The notes under the pieces are model-generated. The model searched no databases, had not been told where the DNA came from, and saw nothing but the letters and a program-made list of their open reading frames with translations. Both the position numbers and the translations under genes were made by a program. DNA of 64,000 bases from Candidatus Wallbacteria bacterium (GTDB lineage Bacteria; Muiribacteriota; JAQTZZ01), in NCBI GenBank assembly GCA_028687545.1, contig JAQTZZ010000012.1, positions 24,315 to 88,314 of the forward strand, read 5' to 3'. Position 1 is the first letter of the stretch. Each line of letters begins with the position of its first letter. Below, piece after piece: positions 41,657 to 49,998 of this stretch.

Positions 41657-42724
41657 TCAGTGCTCATGCCTGTGATGGTCATCAGGCGTATGAGGATGAG
41701 AATGTTCGTTTTCTGAGTGCTGATGCTGATGCGAATGTTCCAGGTCACCGGTTTCGACCCCTTCATGCTGGTGGTCGTGATGCCCGTCGTCATGCCTGTG
41801 TCTGTGATCGTGCGACATCCACTTGTGATGATGGCTGTGCCCGTGTGATTCCAAAAGCAGCATGTATGTTCCTGCCAGCATGACAGGAAGGGACACCCAG
41901 AACAGCAGATTGAGAGGGTCATTGAACAGGGCGAATGAAATCAGGGCTCCGGCGAAAGGGGCGATTCCGAAAACAGCAGATGTGCGGGCAGCTCCAAGAT
42001 TCCGCAGCGCCAGAATGAAGAGAATGATTGAAAATCCATAGGACAGAAATCCCAGCGTCAGGGAACAGGCAATCATCCCTATCTGAGGCATTTTGAATCC
42101 GGCAGCAGCCAGATAAATCACCATAGAGGTGCTGCCTGCTGCTAAACCCTTCCAGATTACAGTCAGAAGGGGATCTTTGGCGGAAATGTTCCGGGTGAAG
42201 TTGTTGTCCAGACCCCATAAGCTGCAGGCGATGATGATCCCAAGCGCACCAGGCGAAAAACCCCATTCCCCGGAAAAATTCAGAGTTAAAAGAATTCCTG
42301 ACAGAGTGATCAGAAAAAGTCCTGCCCAGATTCGGCTGCCGACAGCTTCATGGAAAATCAGAAATGCCAGGATTGAAGTTGCCACGCATTCAAAATTGAG
42401 CAGAAGTGAAGCGGTCGCAGCTGGAGTGGATTTCAGACTGTACATCAGGATAATGGGAGCAGCGACTCCACCGGCCAGAATTGAACCAAGCAGCCAGGGC
42501 AGATCTTTCGCAGATAATCCGGCTTCGATTTCCTGTTTGGGAATCGCTATTCCACGTATCAGTTTAAAGATCAGCACCCCGATTCCACAACCAAGATACA
42601 GAAGCGCTGCCAGCAATATTGTATCTACTTCTCCCAGAAGCAGTTTTGAAAGAGGTGCCGATGCCCCGAACAGGGCAGCTGCCAGCAGTGCCTGGAGATA
42701 AGGTATCAGAATTTTATTCTTCAA
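41657..42724 (-). CDS. EamA/DMT-family transporter with a histidine-rich cytoplasmic or periplasmic tail
   Basis: About ten membrane helices in two EamA halves ('LQALLAAALFGASAPLSKLL' at the start; 'AAPIILMYSLKSTPAATASL' in the first half; 'AARTSAVFGIAPFAGALIS' in the second) mark a drug/metabolite transporter. From about residue 292 the protein ends in a hydrophilic tail with about 24 His in 62 residues, mixed with Asp, Glu and Ser. EamA proteins normally stop after the last helix. His-rich tails of this kind bind Zn, Ni or Co in CDF and Zip transporters, so metal sensing or transport is a fair inference. The frame starts at TTG 42724; no strong ribosome site is seen. Confidence 0.87.
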   Translation of the reverse strand: MKNKILIPYLQALLAAALFGASAPLSKLLLGEVDTILLAALLYLGCGIGVLIFKLIRGIAIPKQEIEAGLSAKDLPWLLGSILAGGVAAPIILMYSLKSTPAATASLLLNFECVATSILAFLIFHEAVGSRIWAGLFLITLSGILLTLNFSGEWGFSPGALGIIIACSLWGLDNNFTRNISAKDPLLTVIWKGLAAGSTSMVIYLAAAGFKMPQIGMIACSLTLGFLSYGFSIILFILALRNLGAARTSAVFGIAPFAGALISFALFNDPLNLLFWVSLPVMLAGTYMLLLESHGHSHHHKWMSHDHRHRHDDGHHDHQHEGVETGDLEHSHQHQHSENEHSHPHTPDDHHRHEH

Positions 42725-42771
42725 GGGTTATTGTATTCCTGTAAAGTCTTACTGCAGCATTTCTCACATAT

Positions 42772-42801
42772 CAACCTACCAACATACTAACATACTAACT
42801 T
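42772..42801. repeat. Octamer tandem repeat, second array
   Basis: CAAC, CTACCAAC, ATACTAAC, ATACTAAC, TT: the same 8-base unit as at 18672-18710. It lies in the 216-base gap between the divergent DMT transporter and C25 peptidase genes. Confidence 0.75.
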
Positions 42802-42874
42802 CCGGCATAACATTCTTGAAATAGTTATCGTCAATATACTCAGCCGATGCCGCATTCCGCCGCAAAAATAAAGC

Positions 42875-42902
42875 TTGAATTACACGCATTTTCGGATATT
42901 AT
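42875..42902 (+). promoter_or_regulatory. Promoter of the C25 peptidase gene
   Basis: TTGAAT (42875-42880), 16-base spacer, TATTAT (42897-42902). GAGGAGGAG precedes the ATG at 42941. Confidence 0.5.
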
Positions 42903-42940
42903 TATAATGTAAGTATCAAAAATATCATGAGGAGGAGAGT

Positions 42941-44914
42941 ATGAAACTGTTGGGGATTTTGCTACTGGTTGCTTTCATTACAACCAGCGCATTCGCCACT
43001 GAATGGATTGCCCTGGATAAAGGGGTAAAAAGTAATTCAGCTTCTAAATCAGTAATCAAGGACACTGAGACAGAAATCATCATCACAGTCAATGTGCCGG
43101 GTTACGCTGCAACTGACCGCAGCATCGACGGCCAGGACTGCATTTCCTTATCTCTTGAGGGCACTTCACCCACGATGACCAAAGGCGACCCGGAATTGAG
43201 AAAAGTCACAGCTTTCGTGGCGCTTCCCGCCTGTTCCTCAGCTACAGCCAGGGTGGTTGACTCCAGTTTTGTAATCAAAGACTCTAATACAATAGTACCC
43301 TCCAGGGGTACGATCATGAGAAATCAGGATCCCAGCAGCGTACCTTACGAGTTTGGTCCTTCCTATAAAGTCAGAGGCTGGTACCCACTCGACAGCGAAC
43401 TCGTAACTGTTTCCGCGCCTTTCATTTTCAGGGATCAGTATGGTGTAAGACTGGAAGTAACTCCATTCCAATATGACAATCAGAAGAAAAAGCTGAAGGT
43501 CTATTCCAATTTTAAGATCGCCATCACTCCAATTGGCATTTCCAAAGGTTTCTTCCGCTCCCAGTCGACATCCGGCGATTTTGAAGGCCTCTATTCCAAG
43601 GTATTCATGAATTACACGGCACCTGTAAGAGTTGCCAAAGGTGCATCAGTCCCAGCGGTGAAGAAGAATCTTCTGATCATTGCCGGCGACACCATGCTCG
43701 ACTCAGTCAAAGCCCTGAAGGACTGGAAAGTCAAATGCGGCTATACAGTCGATGTCGTAAAAGCTTCTGATGCCGGGAAAACCGGTGATGAACTCAAGAC
43801 TTTCCTTCAGAAACAATACGACGCTGGAAAGCTCTGCTTCGTGATCCTGGTCGGCGATGCCGAGCAGATCCCCACCCTTAAGGGTAAACAGGAAAGTGCC
43901 GATTCAGATGCATGCCTGGTCAAACTTGCCGGCAACGACAATGTGCAGGATGCCTTCATCTCCAGAATTTCAGTTGAAAACAAAGATCAGGCAGACTATG
44001 TCATTGCCAAGTCTATAGCCTATGAGCAGAATCCGATGCAGGGAGCAGACGGGGCATGGTACAAGCAGGCTCTCGGTATCGCTTCCTCCCAGGCCGGCGG
44101 CGACGACAACATGATCGACTATGACAGGATTAAGTCTTATAACAAGGAACTGCAGGGCAAACTTGGATTCACCACTATTTTCGAATGCTACGACGGCAGC
44201 GGAGCCAGCACACAGAAAATCTTCGACGCCTGCAAGAGCGGCGTTAGCATCATCAACTACTGCGGCCACGGCGGTGACACTGAGTGGGTCACCACAGGCT
44301 TTTCCAATGACGACTGCGCCAATCTCCAGAACGGTATGAAACTGCCTGTGATCTGGGATGTCGCCTGCGTGAATGGAGCTTTTGTAGGCCAGACCTGCTT
44401 CGCCGAAGCCTGGCTGCGCACAGGCACCAAAGCCAAGCCGGCAGGCACGATCGGCATGGCTGCGGCCACCACCAACATGGCCTGGTATCCACCCTGCATC
44501 TGGCAGAAGGAAATCGTCAATGAACAGATCTGCGGTAAGAAGAACCAGATCGCCCAGGTGATCAACCTGTTCGGAATTCTCAAGACCATGGAGCAGTTCG
44601 GAGTCGAGGATTCCAGCAAAGGCAACCAGGTCAATGAGCAGGTGGTTTACTTCGGCGATGGTACAGTTGCTCTGAGATTTGCCCCTGCCAGAGAAATCCA
44701 GGTGCAGAAATCAAGTGACGCAAACAACGCTCAGATCCAGATCCTGGGCGGCGGAACCGAAGACATTACAGTAACCCTGTATGACGACAAGGGCGAGAAC
44801 ATCGTCACAGTGAAACCGGACGAAACAGGAGTGGTCAGAACCTCCCTGCGCGGTCAGACCATGTTCACAGTGTATGGCCCTGGCATTGTCCCGCTGATCG
44901 ACGAACAGCTGTAA
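42941..44914 (+). CDS. Secreted gingipain-family (C25) cysteine peptidase
   Basis: A signal peptide (cut near 'SAFATE') is followed by a propeptide-like beta region (residues about 30-230). A C25 catalytic domain comes next: 'NLLIIAGDTMLDSVKALKDW' starts it, 'CFVILVGDAEQIPTLKG' is the caspase-fold strand, catalytic His is in 'IINYCGHGGDTEWV' (about 440) and Cys in 'PVIWDVACVNGAFVG' (about 477). A short beta domain ends the protein. Gingipains are exported and cleave after Arg or Lys. No type IX secretion C-terminal signal is obvious. The gene has GAGGAGGAG as ribosome site and a terminator 40 bases after its stop. Confidence 0.9.
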   Translation: MKLLGILLLVAFITTSAFATEWIALDKGVKSNSASKSVIKDTETEIIITVNVPGYAATDRSIDGQDCISLSLEGTSPTMTKGDPELRKVTAFVALPACSSATARVVDSSFVIKDSNTIVPSRGTIMRNQDPSSVPYEFGPSYKVRGWYPLDSELVTVSAPFIFRDQYGVRLEVTPFQYDNQKKKLKVYSNFKIAITPIGISKGFFRSQSTSGDFEGLYSKVFMNYTAPVRVAKGASVPAVKKNLLIIAGDTMLDSVKALKDWKVKCGYTVDVVKASDAGKTGDELKTFLQKQYDAGKLCFVILVGDAEQIPTLKGKQESADSDACLVKLAGNDNVQDAFISRISVENKDQADYVIAKSIAYEQNPMQGADGAWYKQALGIASSQAGGDDNMIDYDRIKSYNKELQGKLGFTTIFECYDGSGASTQKIFDACKSGVSIINYCGHGGDTEWVTTGFSNDDCANLQNGMKLPVIWDVACVNGAFVGQTCFAEAWLRTGTKAKPAGTIGMAAATTNMAWYPPCIWQKEIVNEQICGKKNQIAQVINLFGILKTMEQFGVEDSSKGNQVNEQVVYFGDGTVALRFAPAREIQVQKSSDANNAQIQILGGGTEDITVTLYDDKGENIVTVKPDETGVVRTSLRGQTMFTVYGPGIVPLIDEQL

Positions 44915-44954
44915 TTATCAGAGACATGCTTAGGCATGTCGTCAGCTAAATTAA

Positions 44955-44987
44955 AAAAGGGGCTGTCCCAAAAGGACAGTCCCTTTT
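44955..44987 (+). terminator. Intrinsic terminator of the C25 peptidase gene
   Basis: A 14-bp stem (44955-44968 with 44974-44987) with one G-T pair, CTGTCC/GGACAG core, five-base loop and a T-rich right arm. The 160 bases after it, to 45151, hold no gene I accept. Confidence 0.88.
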
Positions 44988-45151
44988 ATTTAACCAGCAA
45001 AAATCATCCGGATGGTTATATTTATATCAATGCCAACAGATTCTACTGGATGTGGTTCGACGTGTTCTATTTCGGCAAGACGACCTGGCTGACCATGATC
45101 GCTGCCAGGCAGACAATAAAGAAACAGCCTTGAATCAAAGATACCCATCTG

Positions 45152-48100
45152 CTATGGAGTGAAGACCAGCCTCAATCCCAGTCCGCTGTATCGGTCACTA
45201 GGTATGGTATTGCTGCGACCCGCGGACCGGCAGAAAAATACACCGAGGCTCCAGCAGCCACCACGAACCACGCGGAGCGAGCCGGTTACTGGTCCAGTCG
45301 GGTCATTTGCGGGTGATAAACTGTAAAAATCATCTGCATACCAATCCTGACACCACTCCATGACATTTCCGCTCATGTCATACAACTCCCAGGTATTGGG
45401 CAGAATCCCACCCACAACGTTCGTTTGAGCTCCACTATTACTGTCATACCAGCAGTATGAGCCATCAATGATTTCCCCCCAGTAGTAAGCAGAAGTGTTG
45501 CCGGCCCGGCAAGCGTATTCCCATTCCGCTTCAGTGGGTAATCTGAAGGTTCCTATTCCCATGCTGTTGAGAGATGCAATGTATATCTGACAATCATTCC
45601 AGGAAACCTGTTCCACCGGGCGGTTACCGGAATTGGGATAACTCGCGCCTTGAAAATAACTGGGATTGCTGCTGGAGACAGCCAGCCACTGGGCTTGGGT
45701 AACTTCATATTTTCCAAGCCAAAACCCCTGTGTGATGCTTACTGAGTGCTGAGGATTCTCGTCGTAATATCTATACTGCTCTGAATCGGGACTGCTCATT
45801 GTAAAACTGCCTGCTGGAATCCATTTGAATTCCATGGTCACACTACCGGGCAGAGTTAAAGTCATGCTGTCACCTGCGTTATGAACGCCAATTCCTGTTA
45901 TCGTAAGATTTATCTCAGCGGTTTTTGTCACCCCGTTTTCCGTGAAGCTGCAGCCGAGCACTGCGTTTCCTGCGCTGACTGGGGCTGTGTAGGTCAACCC
46001 GCTCAGGCTTCCGCTGCCGCTCTTTATGGACCAGGATGCATTGTTTGTTTTGATGCAGCTGCCGTCACTGTAATAAGCGTTGACAGCCAGATTGCTGAGG
46101 TCATAACTCTGGGAAGCACCCACTGTGATACTGCCAGGGTTAGTGCAGATATACACCGGACCTGAGATTGTCCTTTTTACAGCGATCCCGAGCCAGTCGC
46201 CAGTGCCGGAATGTGTGTAACTGGTGCTGCTGCCTGTCATGACAATCATCTTTTTATCAGAGGACATGACTCCATGAATCGATGGAATTCCTGGTGCTGT
46301 TATGATGCCTTGTGGCGAGATGACAAGGCTGCTTGAGATCTGGCCTGAGTAATTATAATCGTCACTGCCGAGGAGCGAGAGATTGATAAGATTCCCGTAG
46401 CCGTCGATCAGCGCTTGCCCATAATACCATGCAGACCAGCCTGTCGTGAGAACAGCATGGAGCTGCCATGCACCGGCTAAATCTTCTTTGTCGAAACTTC
46501 CCCCGCCTTTCAAGATGGCGCAGAATCCTCTGCTGCTGTCCGAATTGTCAAAAGTGCCTGTCAGCAAAGATTTATCGCCTGACATGACTCCATGAAAAGA
46601 CGGCATATCGCTGCTTGTGACTATTCCGCTCGCGGAAATCCCCATGTTGTAAATACCAACTGGTGTGGTCATTCTACCGGTCGAATCGACTTCATCTGTT
46701 GCATAATAGCAGCCTGTTTCCTGTTGCGGAGTTCCTGTGATAATACCTTGCTCATACCATGTCCCCTGAAGATCTGATAATGAGAATGAAGCTTCTTTCA
46801 GAAATGATATCCACATGCCGTAGCAGTCATCACCGCCACCCTGGGTCTGCACTACAGTCTTCCCGTCCCCTGAGAGAACTCCGTGAACATCGGAATCAGG
46901 ATCTGGAGTAGTGATGTCCCCTGAGCTGTCTAGATTACATATGCCTAACTCTTGATTTGTATAAACGTTCCCATTACTGTCTCGGCCGTCGGTTACTGTG
47001 GCAATACCGCTGCTGGCGAATGACATTGAGCCATAAACCCACATACACTGGTCGGATGCAACTCCAGAGTATATACCAGAGAGATTCCAGTTCCCCTGCA
47101 GGGAACTATTTGAGACCGCCTGAGCAGTGGTTACAGCTAGTGTAGTTGTTTTAGGGCTTGTGCCTCCGCTGTTGACTGCTTCCACTTGAATCGTATACTG
47201 AGTGTGCGGGACGAGTCCGCTGATAAAGGCCAAAAGTCCTGTAATTCCAGTGTGGATAAGAGTCCCGTTTTTATAAATATTGTAAGTGCTTGCATTCTCT
47301 TCAGTATCCCAGCTTACTATGAATCCGCTGCTGGAAATGTTGCGCGATTTCAGATTGACAGGAGCCTGTGGCGCTCCTTCCTCAATCGTCACCGCTACTT
47401 CTGCTGTTCTTGTCACAATGTTCTTGGTGAAGCTGCAGACAAGAGTGGCAGATCCGGAACTGGATGGCGCGGTATAGGTGCTGCCGTTCACACTCCCTTC
47501 TCCGCTTTTCACTGACCAGGATGGATTGTAAGCACCTGCTTCGATGCTTCCGGTGTAGTATGCGGTTACAACGATTGCGGCCAGATTGTAGTTTGCTCCG
47601 ATAGGCACGCTGATAGATGAAGGAAAAACTGTGATGTGATCCAGCACCTTGTCACACCAGTACGCATCCTGTCCGTACTTCAGTATGCCCTGGCCCTGCA
47701 TATAGACCCAGTAGCCATGATTGGGAACGAGCGAGGATAATGTGCTGAAACTGATCGCTGAATTGTTCATGAATGTCCTGAATCCCTCGTTCCCTCCATC
47801 TCCAGGATTACGATAAAATCCCATGATGTATTTCACGATTCCGCTGACTGCGTTCTGATTGAAGACAGAGTCGATCATTGTGCTGGCTTGTGTTTCACTG
47901 GTAGGCAGGCTTATCTGATCATTCAGCCAGTAGCTCACCAGATTCCAGCCAGTGCTGACTGTTGCTTCCTTAGTTGAGGAAATTTCAGTTCCTGAAACTT
48001 CCAGAGTGGCGACATTGTTCATATACACCCAATAGCCGTGATATCCGTCCATGGTCAAGAGAGTGGAGAAGTCCCGTACATTATCGATATTCATATAGGT

Positions 48101-48340
48101 GCGGAAGCCTTCTGTCCCTGCATCTGCAGGATAGCGGAAGAATCCCATCACATATTTCATATCAGGAACGCTGTTGAAGACAACCTCAATGGATCTACAG
48201 TCCGGTGACAGTCCAAGGCTGATCAGGTTCCAGCCGGATTTGAGGGGAATCTGTGAAGTAAGGGCTGAGAGAGGAGCGAGCTTGAAAACCAGTAACAGGA
48301 AAAATATTAAAATAAAATGGAACGCAAAAGACTTTTTCAT
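45152..48340 (-). CDS. Secreted multidomain protein with paired GWNL modules and a C-terminal SUMF1-fold domain
   Basis: A signal peptide (residues 1-26) is followed by two GWNL modules ('IPLKSGWNLISLGLSPD', 'MKYVMGFFRYPADAGTEGFR', 'GYHGYWVYM'; then 'VSTGWNLVSYWL'), about 31-245. Next come a Big-type domain (250-325), Fn3 (330-405), three repeats of about 95 residues opening with 'LQGNWNLSG', 'LQGTWYEQG' and 'LAGAWQLHA' (410-710), a second Big-type domain, and SUMF1 (835-1062). The SUMF1 part has 'LPTEAEWEYACRAG' and 'MSGNVMEWCQDWY' but a C-x7-C rather than the FGE Cys spacing. It is a clear relative of 36331-41637 with a different middle. Probably a surface-exposed binding protein. Confidence 0.85.
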   Translation of the reverse strand: MKKSFAFHFILIFFLLLVFKLAPLSALTSQIPLKSGWNLISLGLSPDCRSIEVVFNSVPDMKYVMGFFRYPADAGTEGFRTYMNIDNVRDFSTLLTMDGYHGYWVYMNNVATLEVSGTEISSTKEATVSTGWNLVSYWLNDQISLPTSETQASTMIDSVFNQNAVSGIVKYIMGFYRNPGDGGNEGFRTFMNNSAISFSTLSSLVPNHGYWVYMQGQGILKYGQDAYWCDKVLDHITVFPSSISVPIGANYNLAAIVVTAYYTGSIEAGAYNPSWSVKSGEGSVNGSTYTAPSSSGSATLVCSFTKNIVTRTAEVAVTIEEGAPQAPVNLKSRNISSSGFIVSWDTEENASTYNIYKNGTLIHTGITGLLAFISGLVPHTQYTIQVEAVNSGGTSPKTTTLAVTTAQAVSNSSLQGNWNLSGIYSGVASDQCMWVYGSMSFASSGIATVTDGRDSNGNVYTNQELGICNLDSSGDITTPDPDSDVHGVLSGDGKTVVQTQGGGDDCYGMWISFLKEASFSLSDLQGTWYEQGIITGTPQQETGCYYATDEVDSTGRMTTPVGIYNMGISASGIVTSSDMPSFHGVMSGDKSLLTGTFDNSDSSRGFCAILKGGGSFDKEDLAGAWQLHAVLTTGWSAWYYGQALIDGYGNLINLSLLGSDDYNYSGQISSSLVISPQGIITAPGIPSIHGVMSSDKKMIVMTGSSTSYTHSGTGDWLGIAVKRTISGPVYICTNPGSITVGASQSYDLSNLAVNAYYSDGSCIKTNNASWSIKSGSGSLSGLTYTAPVSAGNAVLGCSFTENGVTKTAEINLTITGIGVHNAGDSMTLTLPGSVTMEFKWIPAGSFTMSSPDSEQYRYYDENPQHSVSITQGFWLGKYEVTQAQWLAVSSSNPSYFQGASYPNSGNRPVEQVSWNDCQIYIASLNSMGIGTFRLPTEAEWEYACRAGNTSAYYWGEIIDGSYCWYDSNSGAQTNVVGGILPNTWELYDMSGNVMEWCQDWYADDFYSLSPANDPTGPVTGSLRVVRGGCWSLGVFFCRSAGRSNTIPSDRYSGLGLRLVFTP

Positions 48341-48502
48341 TCAGCACCTGCCATTTTTTTTGAAGAATATTATGGGAAATATGAAAACTTTGCAAACAGA
48401 CCTGTCACCTTTGTTGAAAGGTTCCAGGCAGTGCAGGATATCGCACAGGAATTGAAGCGCTTTACTGATTACCTGACTTTTCGAATCCAGCCCAGGTAAG
48501 TT

Positions 48503-49903
48503 TTATCCCAATGACCTGTCCTTGCTCTCAATCGAAAGATCCACATCAGACGGAGTGAAGAAAAGCTGGGCTTTGCCTTCGGACAGTTTTTCCAGTATCT
48601 CTTTCTTACGCAGTGTGTTGAAAAGGCCGATCCTGTCTGCTGCAGGAACATCTTTACCCACACCTTCCAGGAAAACCCTGACCCGCTCAGCCTCTGCCTC
48701 GCCCTTGGTCTTGAATTCCCGCAGCACATGATCGTGCTGAATTTCCAGCAGCTCTCCCTTCACCTTTTCCGCCTCGATCTTTCCGCTGATTTCCTTGAGC
48801 ATGACTTCATTGGAGGTTTCCTGCTTCTGGATCATATTCAGCCTGTTGGTGGTTTCCTGGATGATCTCCTGCAGGATCTTCTGGGTAGCCTCGTCCTTGC
48901 AGGTGATTGAGCGTACTTCCACAGCGTGGAGCAGTACACCGCGGTCCGGGTAGAAAGGATCTTCGCTGTGCAGTGAAGCACCAGCCACAATGGCGTTGAA
49001 ATCCGCGAGGAACCGTTCAAGGGTCACCTGAGACACGGACTGGATGATCTGGCTCCTGGCATGCGAGCAGATGTCGCCAGGCACATCGTCGGTAGTGCGC
49101 ACCATCTTCTCCACATCGCTTATCTGCCAGAAGAAAGTAATCCCGATGTTCAGTTCCACGTTGTCCTGGGTCCTGGCCCCGAACTCGTACCACATGAATT
49201 TGGGCCGCATGTCGATATGAGTCACGATCAGGTTGCGCTGTTCCTTGTGAATGCCGGATGACCACTGGAATTTAAGAAGCCCGCAGTAAGGATCGAGGAA
49301 AAAGGAACGTTCCTTGTCATGGCCTTTCCTGAACAAAAATTTTCCGGTCTTGTCCTTGATCACTACAGTCTCGTGATCTTCCAGCAAAATGCGTTTCTGC
49401 ACTTCCATGATCTCCTGTTTGGGGCCTGGCACAAAGACCTGCTGTTCAGTGAGAAGCTGCTGGCTGCCTGTGCCTGTGTCCCTTATCAGTACTGCAGTGT
49501 GTTCGTCGACATTGATCCCTTCCCGCACTCCATCGATCTGCTCCTCGTGGGGGCTTAGATAGACCAGTGTCTCACCGCGGGCTACCCTCAGTATACCGGT
49601 GCTCTTATCGATGATTACCACAAACTGGTTATGTTTCAAGGCAATCGCAGCAAAGCGCTTGAGTACCTCGTCATTAGCCTTCTGAAAATACATTTTCGGG
49701 CCGAGTTCATTGCGCAGTTCCCCAGTCAGCCTGTCGCGCACGCGGAGATATTCGGTGGGGCCGAGAGTCATCCCCCTGCGTCTCTGCACACGATACAGGG
49801 GAAGCGATAGATACACTGAAGGTCCTTCCACTGTAAAGCGTCTGGTGAAACCCTCAATCAGGAGCTGCTCGTCGTCCTGCAGAAAATAGAGCCAGGGGAT
49901 CAT
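48503..49903 (-). CDS. Major vault protein-like SPFH protein (compact bacterial vault homologue)
   Basis: Four repeats of about 43 residues (about 53-93, 94-137, 138-180, 181-227) share the pattern 'HTAVLIRDTGTGSQQLL' plus a G-x-x-x-F/Y-L/V-x-P turn, as in vault-wall repeats. Next is an SPFH/shoulder domain (about 228-345) beginning 'EFGARTQDNVELNIGITFFW' and containing 'VPGDICSHARSQIIQSVSQV' and 'GVLLHAVEVRSITCKDEATQ'. Then comes a long charged helix ('IIQETTNRLNMIQKQE...') like the vault cap helix but shorter (about 345-450). Order and local matches parallel eukaryotic MVP from its last wall repeats to its cap; plain flotillins lack the repeats. I prefer ATG 49903 (GGAGG upstream) over TTG 49924. 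No membrane helix, so it is likely a cytoplasmic oligomer. Confidence 0.78.
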   Translation of the reverse strand: MIPWLYFLQDDEQLLIEGFTRRFTVEGPSVYLSLPLYRVQRRRGMTLGPTEYLRVRDRLTGELRNELGPKMYFQKANDEVLKRFAAIALKHNQFVVIIDKSTGILRVARGETLVYLSPHEEQIDGVREGINVDEHTAVLIRDTGTGSQQLLTEQQVFVPGPKQEIMEVQKRILLEDHETVVIKDKTGKFLFRKGHDKERSFFLDPYCGLLKFQWSSGIHKEQRNLIVTHIDMRPKFMWYEFGARTQDNVELNIGITFFWQISDVEKMVRTTDDVPGDICSHARSQIIQSVSQVTLERFLADFNAIVAGASLHSEDPFYPDRGVLLHAVEVRSITCKDEATQKILQEIIQETTNRLNMIQKQETSNEVMLKEISGKIEAEKVKGELLEIQHDHVLREFKTKGEAEAERVRVFLEGVGKDVPAADRIGLFNTLRKKEILEKLSEGKAQLFFTPSDVDLSIESKDRSLG

Positions 49904-49998
49904 GTTGCCTCCATAAATATTCAAAATCCTTGCATCGGCAGTAGTTGAATTGCTGACTTGAATAATTTTATTCTATCAGGATAAATTGACCTAATCAA

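Noticed and set aside
44936-45133. 65-codon plus frame after the C25 peptidase
   Set aside because: It runs through the terminator hairpin at 44955-44987 and has no ribosome site. Its end ('FYWMWFDVFYFGKTTW') is protein-like, so a gene remnant cannot be excluded, but I do not support a gene.
35389-48340. Diversity-generating retroelement using the SUMF1 proteins as targets
   Set aside because: No reverse transcriptase frame and no adenine-biased template repeat were seen in the window.
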